Shown here: piece by piece, positions 55,985-64,000 of the stretch
Layout: the number at the start of each line of letters is the position of its first letter
Numbering within the stretch: the stretch's first letter is position 1
Source of the DNA: Poa pratensis
Lineage: Eukaryota; Streptophyta; Magnoliopsida; Poales; Poaceae
Assembly: GCA_947311845.1 (NCBI GenBank)
Contig: CAMZMU010000041.1
Location: 134,295,975 to 134,359,974, forward strand
Direction: 5' to 3'
DNA: 64,000 bases
Program-made: the position numbers and the translations under genes
The notes under the pieces: model-generated
Seen by the model: only the letters and a program-made list of their open reading frames with translations
Database searches by the model: none
What the model was told of the DNA's origin: nothing

Positions 55985-57480
55985 CTTTGGAGCATTTGAG
56001 AAAGCCGTCCATTAAGCCATCGCCAGAATCCGAATCAATTTATATCCCGCCAATGCCAAAGTCAGATGCAGTTCCAATGGATGTTGATGTCGGTTATGTC
56101 GGGGATAACTCGGGGACTGCCAAGCAGAACCCGGGGACTGACGAGGAAATGTCGGACGAGCCAATAGATGCTGAGCCAATGGATATAGATATGCCAGTAT
56201 TTCCTGTAAGACCTGTCCCGGAGTGGGCACAGCCTATAATGACATATCTTGTTGATGGGAGCCTGCCGGATGATAGAACCGAATCTAGGCAAGTGTTGAG
56301 AAGAGCAAAAGCATACACCATCATCAATAAGGAGCTTACAAGAGAAGCACAACCACAGTGCTGCAGAGGTGTGTTGACCCCAGAAGGAGAAGAAATGCTC
56401 CTAGAGATTCATCAAGGGGAGTGTGGACATCATGCCTGCTCAAGAGCCTTGGTGGCCAAAGTATTTCGGCATGGGTTCTACTGGCCCACTGCTTTGCAAC
56501 AAGCTGAAGACATAGTCAGAAAATGTGAAGGATGTCAGAGATTTGCAAAAAAGATTCACATGCCAGCCTCGGCACTCAAGACAATTCCAATCACTTGGCC
56601 TTTTGCTGTTTGGTGCCTTGACATGGTGGGAGAATTCAAGCCAGCCCGAGGTAACATGACTCATATACTGGTGATGGTGGACAAATTCACCAATGGATAG
56701 AGGTAAAGCCAATCCGGAAATGTGATGGACATACAGCAGTGACTTTCTTGAAGGACATAATTCTGAGATATGGTTATCCACACAGTATCATCACAGATAA
56801 TGGAACCAACTTTGCTGTGGGAGAATTTGCTCGGTTTTGTGCCGAGAAGAGAATTAAGCTGGATGTAGCCAGTTGCACACCCACAGGCCAATGGGATGGT
56901 AGAAAGATCAAATGCCTTGGTGCTAGATGGCATAAAGGCTCGGTTAATTGCACCATTGTTACGCACTCCGGGTTGTTGGATAGATGAGCTCCCAGCAGTA
57001 TTATGGGGTCTCAGGACCACACCGAATCGATCGACTGGCTACACACCATTCTTCTGGTTTATGGAGCAGAAGCTGTTCTGCCAACCGACATACAATATGA
57101 TGCACCAAGAGTGACAATGTACACTGAAACCGAGGCAAAAGAAGCCCGGGAAGATGGTGTTGACCTACTTGAAGAGGCCGAGAGCTGGCCTTATCTCGGT
57201 CAGCAATATACCAGCAAAATCTCCGACGCTATCATAGCCGGAAGATCAGCCCTCGGTGTTCCAAGAGGGAGATTTGGTACTGAGGCTGGTGCAACGCACT
57301 GCAGGCCGACATAAGTTGACACCTCCATGGGAGGGACCGTTCATTGTGAGCAAGGCTCTGCACAATGATTCATACTATCTTATAGATGCACAGGAACCGA
57401 TGAAGCACAGGATGGACAAATCCGGAGAGGAAACCAAGCGTCCATGGAATATAGCTCTACTCCGACCCTTTTACTCATAA
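55985..57480 (+). pseudogene. INT: Integrase of element 4
   Basis: The zinc-binding domain (HQGECGHHACSRALVAKVF, CEGCQRFA) and the first catalytic Asp (CLDMVGEF) are in the 55819-56700 frame, which ends in a TAG at the conserved KFTKW position. The second Asp (SIITDNGTNF) is in 56739-56987, and the Glu (NGMVERSN region) in 56896-57114. The C-terminal KLTPPWEGPFIVSKAL ends at 57480. Unlike element 1, the loop before the second Asp is present (LRYGYPH). At least four frame changes inactivate it. Confidence 0.87.
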
Positions 57481-58089
57481 AGGGTGCAGTGTATGTATCT
57501 CGGTTTCTATATGAATGAAATGTCGGCACCCGAATCAAAACTCGGGGACTGCCTCGTCTATATGCTTGTGTCATCTGTTGTTTTTTCATTTATGTTTTTC
57601 CTATGCCGAATGATTTGAAGCCTTGCCTCAAAGTTCAAAGTACTGTATGCTATCTTATTGTGATCTTGTGACTCGACTGACAAACGCCAAAAAAGGCAGT
57701 CAAGAGCTGAGGTGATGGTTCGTAGTGAACATGAAAATGAACTCGGAGACTCGGCCAAAAATGATTCGGCATAGCTTGTTTACTAACCCTGTTTTTTATA
57801 TTTGTTTATGTCGGATGACTTTAAACCCCAACTCGAATGTTATGAAGTATTGTATGCTATAATTTCTATCTTGTGACTCGACTGTCGAACGCCTAAATGG
57901 TAGACAAGAGCAAAGATTGACAAGTATAGTGAACAAGAAAATAAACTCGGGGACTCGGTTTAAATTGATCCAACATAAACCTCGTCTTGTTCGAATTAAG
58001 CAAAATAAAAGTAGTCTCGGAGGAACTTAAAATGTATATTACATCTGCACCCGGCATTCCGGGGATTTAACAGTTTGAATTCATGTAAG
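57481..58089 (+). other. Post-pol spacer of element 4
   Basis: Non-coding. It contains two PPT-like motifs, CTCGGGGACTG at 57541-57551 and CTCGGGGACTC at 57946-57956, and weak tandem structure: TTGTGACTCGACTG occurs at about 57665 and 57871. Confidence 0.6.
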
Positions 58090-58109
58090 TTAAGCAGCGG
58101 CTTCGGAGG

Positions 58110-58290
58110 AAGGAGCAGCCTTGGTTGCAGGAGCAGACCCGGATGACGCAGGAGCCTCGGTGGAAGGAGGAACCTCGGTCGAAGGAGCAGCCTCGGTTTC
58201 AGGGACAGACCCGGGCGAGGGAGCAACCTTGGTTGAAGGAGGAACCTCGGTTGCAGGAGTAACTTTGGTCGGAGAAGTAGCAGACTCGGG
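58110..58290. repeat. Short degenerate repeats encoding a Pro/Thr/Glu-rich tail
   Basis: GGAGGAACCTCGGT- and GGAGCAGCCTCGGT-type units recur about every 36-48 bp. On the minus strand one frame reads as STEVPPSTEAPASSG-like repeats, the likely C-terminus of the antisense protein. Confidence 0.7.
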
Positions 58291-58497
58291 GCAGTTGGGG
58301 TAATCTTGCTTGCCGATGCATCAATAAGATCAGACATTGTCTTCAAGAGATATCGGTAGCACTTGCTTGGCCGGGTCAACCGCTGGCTCTTTGGAAATCT
58401 CGGCAGCAGATGGTTTAGCAGTCTTAGCCGAGTCATCGGGAGTTGAAGACTCGGAGTCAGAATCACCATATTCTTGCTCAGAATCATCTTCGCGTTG

Positions 58498-58500
<3 letters not shown>

Positions 58501-58528
<28 letters not shown>

Positions 58529-58531
58529 CTC
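58501..58531. repeat. (CTT)n microsatellite in the antisense gene
   Basis: About ten CTT units, encoding a lysine run on the minus strand. Downstream of it the acidic continuation lies in a different frame, so slippage here probably caused a frameshift. Confidence 0.9.
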
Positions 58532-59546
58532 TTCATCATCCGAGTAAACCACACCGGAGTCAACAGACCGAGTATTGGCAAACCTGGCCATGAAGGTAGC
58601 AGCTTCCTCGCGCTTCGCGATCAATGCCGGGTCAGTAGCCCATGGAGAACCATCGCGAAGTGTGCGCAGGCCGTCGAGGTTAATTTCCTCATACCAGGAC
58701 ATCAGAAAAAGCAAAGCTGCGTCGGCCCCGGCACGAGCAGAAGAGGACCTCCATTCCCTTAACCGAGACTCGGTTTGCTGCAAGCATGTGGACAACTCAG
58801 CAATGGTCTTGACACTGGGAGATTCGGGCCACAAGACATTGTAGGCTCGGATACTGGCGTTAAGAAGCTCGACGCCGATGCTCTTCAAAGGAGAAATGCG
58901 AGCTTGGAGTGCGATCAAGTGGTCGTCGATGTCCCAAGCCTCGGGTAGCGGAGCTCCAAGTGCCTCGGCCCTCTTAGCTCGGGCCTTCTTCACAGTGTTG
59001 GCTGCTGCAGCTTGGCAGTGCTCAAAATGTTCTGAGAGCAAATAGGCTGACACCGAATCAAATGAGACACCGACACAAAGTTTCATGAGAAGATATAAAC
59101 AAAAATATATGATTCGGAGAACTTACTGTCCATTTCGGCATTAAGTTTGGTGAGCTCAGCCAACCACTTGGCAGCATTCGCCTTGAGGGCATCCGACTCT
59201 TCTGAAGCTTTAGTAGCCTTAGCCTCGCATGCAGTGATATGCGTTTGAATCTTCTGGTCATTAGCGGCACGCTTCTCCATAGCTGCCTTCAGCGTATTCC
59301 TCTCCTTTTTTAATTCAGTCTTCTCTTTCTCGACCCGGTCAAGCTCTCGCTTGAGCCGAGTCACCTCGGACTGTTCTTCCTTGAGAGCACGCTTGTGCTC
59401 AGTTTCCTTCTTTTCATTTCCTCCTGCTGGTTCTGGAAGGAGAGCTTGAGCGATCGGTGCTCCAAGGCTAAGTTCTTGAAGATTCGGCTCCGAGTATTGG
59501 TGCAATCCTACCAGAAAGAAAGATGTTAGCGATGGGTAAAAAGAAT

Positions 59547-59786
59547 CTCGGGGACTGAAGCCCGAGATTAATAAAAGGTCATACCGAGTCAGCTAGACAT
59601 GAAACTCGGGGACTGGTTGTCCGAGTTTAATGTAATCATGCCGGGTAAACTCGACATGAGACTCGGGGACTGCGCATCCAGTGTTTTTAACAAGTTAAGT
59701 TAAAATGATCAAGCTTTTGAAGATTCGCGCCGAGTTACCTGTTACTCGGACGAGTATCAGTTACTCAGCCCGAATCTCGGGGACTG
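59547..59786 (+). repeat. Array of four polypurine-tract-like motifs in an antisense-gene intron (element 4)
   Basis: CTCGGGGACTG occurs at 59547, 59605, 59662 and 59776, spaced 58, 57 and 114 (two times 57) bp. It matches this element's own PPT core (CTTCGGGGACTAA at 63428-63440), not that of elements 1-3. It lies between the linker exon and the coiled-coil exon of the antisense gene. Confidence 0.85.
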
Positions 59787-62168
59787 TGGATAGTGCTAAG
59801 TTCCAAAAGATTTACCTCGACAACCCTGCTAGCCTGAAGAGCCGAGACTTGCGTGGAGTGTAGGGATTGTGCAACCAGGCCGGGGCCAACCGGATGTGGG
59901 TTTGCCGGGTAGAAGAAACTTCACTCGGGTCCGCGGCGTTCCAATCCATCACGTACTGCCCGACCGAGCCGAGGCTCTTATCACTCGGAGTGCGGAGACT
60001 CGGAAGAACATGGCTGTTGACCCGGGGCGGGAAATCATCTCGGAGAGGTCTTGGTACGCCCGGTTGGCTGTTGGAGTCACAGTAATTTGTTTGCCCTGGG
60101 CAGTTGAGGGTTGGCCAGAGGCTTGTTGAGTTGGCACACTTGGAGGCGGCGGTACCGGAGTATGGACCGGCGCTGGGGGTGCTGCTGTTTCCGAGGCTTG
60201 TCTTGCTGCAGCTTCTGCTGCTGCAGCCTCTGCTTTTTTCTGCTGCTGTTGCTGGTCCTTCTCCTTCTGCTGTTGCTTCTTCTGGTTCTCCAGTTGTTGC
60301 TGCTGCTTCTGTTGTTGCTGCTGTTGCTTCAACTGTTGCTGTTGCTTGGTGTGCTTCTGGGGTGAGGGTCGAGGCTCCAACGTAGACGAGGTCTCAACTG
60401 GAGTCTTACCTCGCTGTGTCTCCAAATCCTTAAGAGGAGAGAGGGGAGTTTGGTCTTGACCCGGAGCCGAGGTTTGCTTGGGACCTGGTCTCCTCCCAGA
60501 TCCGAATTAAGATTCGGCGGCGGAATGTCGGCTGAGCTAGCGTGCACCGGGGAAGGGATCGCTCCTCCGGGGCTGCTAACCTCGGTATGGGTCGTCCGAG
60601 GTGGCGATGAAGGAACAGGAGACCGAATCGAGCTGTGGGTCTGTTTGGTGGTGATCGGGTCACTGCATAAACCGAGGTAGAATGTTAATTCGGATAAGGT
60701 TAACTTCGGTTAAAGGAAAAAGAGAAAGAAGGAAAGCCGGAAAGATTATGCGAAGTTTATCTTACCCTTTGCTGGTTGGAAGACTTTAGGCTTGCGCTTG
60801 GAGACAACCTTCTTAGATTTCTTAGCCGGAGGAGCCGCTGACCCGGACGCACCGGCGCGTTTCCGAGAGGTGCCTTGCGTACCCGGATTGGCTGTAGCAC
60901 GAGGTGCAAACCATGAAATAGGGTAGCATCAATCGGATCTAGGATTTGACAATCATCATCTTCGTCGTCGGACAAGTCTTGAACGAAGACACGGGCGGAT
61001 GGCTTACCCGAGGTAGAAGCCTTGGCTCGGGGAACCGGCATAAAATCCTCGTTGTCCGGGTCTTCAGTCTCTTCAGGCCGCGGGCGGCGATCTTTCGTCC
61101 ATTTCCTGGTCTCCAAGTCCCCATCTTCGGTGGCTTGTCGAGTAAACTGCTGCAAGAAAAGCAAAGAAGACTCGGATTAGACTTAGGGCGCATGGCCGAG
61201 ATAAAAGTAGCCTCGGGAGGCAAAACTACGTCGATTCAAAGGTGACAAACTAACCGTAGGAGGAAGCCGGGATCGATCAAATGGCTCTACACCCCATTGC
61301 CAGTCGTTCTCCATGTCGGTCTGGGCGATGGACTTAACCCGTCTCCTAACCTGAGGATGGGTGAGTTCATGGGTGCTGACCCGGGTAGGGTCCAGCACGC
61401 CACTCATGTGGCAAATCTTGTGCACATGATACTGGAGATGATTGACTCGGCGGATGGTGAAGTCCTCAAGAGGCCGTCTACGCTCATCTTCTTCTCCAGC
61501 AGTCCCTCAAGGGTTTGGTGTATCAGTTGGACCTCAAGAATGCTGTCCTGCGGGTCATAGTTCCAGTTTAACTCGTCTGTGGGAGGAGCGATGTTGAACT
61601 CCGGCAGATTGAGAACATCCCGCCCTTCTGGACTCTTGACGTAGAAAAAGGACCTTTGCCACTTCCGGCAAGATTGCAAGCCAGTGATCCGGGGAAAGGG
61701 GGAGTGTTTCCTCGGAATGATGCTAGCCGCCCCGCATGCGGTCATCTCCTTCACGACCTCCTCCTTGTTCGGGATGGTTTGCTTCCGGAGGCGGAAATAC
61801 TTGGCCCAGGCAGCAACAGTAGGCCAGAGGCCGAGGTACCCCTCCATGAAAGAGGTAAAAGCGGAGAGAGATGTGATGGCGTTGGCGGGGAGATGGTGAG
61901 GTTGTAGACCGAAGTAGTTGAGAAAGTCCCGGAAGAAGGGGCTAGCTGGGAGTCCAAACCCGCGCTGAAAATGCGCGAGAAAGACCACCCGTTCACCCTT
62001 TTCAAGGGCTGGTTCAAGTTCCGAACCAGGACGCCGACATATGACCTCGGCCGTAATACGCCGGGTCTTGAGCAGCCAGTCGAGGTCATCTTGCTCTACA
62101 TCAGATCCCTCCCAGCCACCTCGTGCAGCCGATGACTCGGCCGGGTCGGGAGTACTGCGGCTTGACAT

Positions 62169-63427
62169 CTCGGATCAGAACCTGCAAAAAGGTACAATTA
62201 CAACCGGGATAAGTAATTCGGAATTATGAATCCGAAGTCGGAACAAGTAACTCGGAGAGACGATGCAAACTACTCGGAAACCGAGACATATGACCCGGAA
62301 TAGTCGTGCAAGGACCTAAAGAATAGCGCACGGGAACCGAGTTATATAATTCGGAAACCGAGATATAGTCACTCGGAAGGATGATTCAGAAAGATAAGTA
62401 TTAAGTGATTCGGAAAGCCGAGTTAAGTGATTTGAGAAAAAAGTTACAAACATGAATCTGCATGGATCTGTGAACAAGAAAGATCTACCGGCGAGTAAAA
62501 AAGGAAGTAAAATCATGAGTTAGGGCAGAAAAGGAGGGAACCATCAGGAGCTCAGTCCGCATGTCAATACGAAAAGATCTAGAAACACATCTGAGTAGTT
62601 CTATCTATGCGCAAACAAGGCTAACCCTAGCAAGGTTAGTTTGGAGATCTAGAGCACTCTAGTGACGAACTGCGAAGAACACGCGAGGAAGAACACTTGG
62701 GATGGCGCAAGAAGAAGATGGAGATTTGAGGATCCAAACCGGAGTGCAGATCCCGCAGGAAGGGTTCGGCTGCGACGGCACGGACGAGTCCGGTCGTCGG
62801 CAATGGCGAAAGTTCTTCAAGGTCGCACCAGGGCGGAGTGCTCTTCGCGGCGGCGGCGACGGAAGTGCTAGCGCGGTGGAGAGGGAAGCGGAGAAAGAAG
62901 AAGGAGTTCCTCGCGCTCTCCTCCCCTATTTATAGGCGTGAAGGTGTGCGGTTCCTGAAGTGGTGGGAGCAGTTTCCCCAAACCGTGCCCAAAACTGAAG
63001 GCGCACGATCTGGGCGTGGTAACGGTCCATTAATGGACGTAGTGGTGGGTCCGCCATCATTGGCGCGGTTACCCAGGCGCGCGCGGGGTGGTTAAGTACA
63101 GTCAAAGGTTGTGCCTGTTGTGACCGCACACAACACGTGTGACGTGAGCAACGTGCGGTGTGCGGCGCGCGCAGAGACGCGGTCGGCCGTACGCGCAGAT
63201 CGAGGCAGACCGAGATAAGAAGACCGAGGCTAAAACTCGGTGGAGTGGAGAAGAGTAACGTAATTCCGGTTGGACCGAGTTAAAGATGAGATTCGGATAA
63301 TATTGATTGATTTGACTCGGTAACACTCGGCCAGACCGAGGCATACTTGAGCCGGAAAGGCAGTTAATCTGGTTCGTTTTGTTAAACCTGGCGTGGCCCT
63401 CCATCCGAGGCTATAGGACCGCACCAG
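62169..63427. other. Spacer between antisense gene start and PPT of element 4
   Basis: The left part (62190-62420) is full of short CTCGGA/TCCGAG words. The middle part (62640-62940) is GC-rich, with short frames and a TATTTATAG (62929) that on the minus strand could belong to the antisense gene's promoter region. No ORF supported. Confidence 0.45.
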
Positions 63428-63440
63428 CTTCGGGGACTAA
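63428..63440 (+). other. Polypurine tract of element 4
   Basis: CTTCGGGGACTAA directly precedes the 3' LTR start TGTCGGGGGG. Confidence 0.85.
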
Positions 63441-64000
63441 TGTCGGGGGGCTACCCCCGGGTAGGGTAAGTTGAGGTATAAAGAGCTATAAAGAGCGGAC
63501 CGGGTCATGGTCAAACTGGGTCAACCAAGACCCGGAGGGACCGAGACATGGTGTGACTGCAAACCGGCTCATGGCCACCGGGTCACTTAGGCCGGATCAT
63601 GTTAACCGACGTACCAATGTCGGTTTGCTCTTATTCTTTCTTATGTGCAGGAGAGGGACGAGGAGAATCCGGCATGTCCATGCCGGGTTAAGGAAGAGAA
63701 GAAAGCTTACCTCGGTTAAGAAGTCAATGACTTTTGTCTTCTGGCCTGGCAGAGGAGCACGCCTGGCCGGAGAACCCGGAGCCTGACAGACCGACGTCCC
63801 GGGATGGGACAGCCCGGATAAGCTGGGACAAGACAGTAGGAGTCTTGTCATGGCAGAGACGACCCGGAGATCCCGGAGGCGCGGGTCTCCTGCAGGAATC
63901 CCGGAGATCTCTACAGGAGAATATGCTGCCACCGTGGAGGACAGAGCCGTTGTCTCTAGGACTGCTATAAGTACCCATGTACCTCCTCCTGTGCGAGGGA
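63441..64000 (+). repeat. 3' LTR of element 4 (cut by the window end)
   Basis: 560 bp matching the 5' LTR from its first base. Differences seen are one G/C near the start, a 10-bp tandem duplication (CTATAAAGAG) and about five further substitutions. The right end and its target duplication are outside the window. Confidence 0.95.

Larger units (their letters stand above)
58090..62168 (-). pseudogene. Spliced antisense gene of element 4 (PF04195-type protein with polyQ and coiled coil)
   Basis: Exon A (62168-61255): start MSSRSTPDPAESSA, then FLAHFQRGFGLPASPFFRDF and MEGYLGLWPTVAAWAKYF, clear PF04195 features, with a frame change near 61430. Intron 1 is about 105 bp (donor GTTAGT, acceptor TTGCAG). 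Exon B is about 61149-60767, acidic. The next part (about 60664-59830) holds a Gln/Lys/Ala-rich region (60170-60350). Exon E (59505-59123) is the coiled coil, ending in donor ACA/GTAAGT. Exon F (about 59020-58090) has LREWRSSSARAGADAALLFL, a (CTT)n-encoded lysine run that shifts the frame, and a Pro/Thr-rich tail. The exon order matches elements 1-3. Confidence 0.75.
49878..64000 (+). mobile_element. Tat-lineage Ty3/Gypsy LTR retrotransposon, element 4 (nearly complete)
   Basis: 5' LTR 49878-50761, PBS, gag, protease, RT, two RNase H domains, integrase, spacer, antisense PF04195-type gene, PPT and 3' LTR from 63441 to the window edge. Total length exceeds 14 kb. LTR copies differ by about 6 substitutions and one 10-bp tandem duplication in the 560 bp that can be compared, so the insertion is recent. 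At least ten frame breaks in gag-pol contrast with that. Its PPT and PPT-like repeats have a different core (CGGGGACT) from elements 1-3, so it is a separate family. Confidence 0.95.

Overview
The window is intergenic DNA from a large plant nuclear genome, almost certainly a grass. It is essentially a stack of transposable elements inserted into one another. I see no intact host gene, tRNA, rRNA or bacterial-type signal. The grass call is an inference from four long Tat-lineage Ty3/Gypsy retrotransposons carrying antisense genes of the putative gypsy type transposon family, a Helitron with an RPA-like gene, a Pack-MULE, a CACTA element and a copia LTR rich in GGTAGTACC motifs. I cannot name the species.

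Layout. 1-23387 is Tat element 1, whose 5' end lies left of the window. It is interrupted by a CACTA element (1812-3946, TSD ATG) and by Tat element 2 (9836-18674, TSD GTGAG, both LTRs present). Element 1 ends in its 3' LTR (22791-23387) and itself sits in the protease region of Tat element 3 (continuing 23388-28973). Element 3 sits in a minus-strand Ty1/copia element whose remains are 28974-28984 and 39560-43177. A complete-ended Helitron (28985-39559) inserted 11 bp from element 3, and a Pack-MULE carrying a geranylgeranyl diphosphate synthase fragment (29003-30539, TSD TTATTAAAA) sits in the Helitron near its 5' end. Then come low-copy-looking DNA with a broken MBL-fold hydrolase gene (43835-44343), a 5'-truncated L1-type LINE (45279-48341) split by a solo LTR (45936-47071, TSD GCCAT), a SINE-like tail, and Tat element 4 (49878 to beyond the window end).

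How the parts work together. Elements 1 and 4 encode gag, protease, reverse transcriptase with two RNase H domains, and integrase on the plus strand. A long, intron-containing gene lies on the opposite strand between pol and the 3' LTR. Elements 2 and 3 keep gag, protease and the antisense gene but lack the RT/RNase H/integrase block, so they must have moved in trans. The antisense gene has the same order of exons in all four elements: a PF04195-type N-terminal domain, acidic linkers, a coiled coil and a C-terminal domain with an SSARxGA-like motif.

Most unusual signal. The intron just before the coiled-coil exon of that antisense gene carries copies of the element's own polypurine tract: five in element 1, one in element 2, two in element 3 and four in element 4. 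The copies follow each element's own version (CTTGGGGGCTAC in elements 1-3, CTCGGGGACTG in element 4). All coding regions carry frameshifts or stops to some degree; some may be assembly indels.
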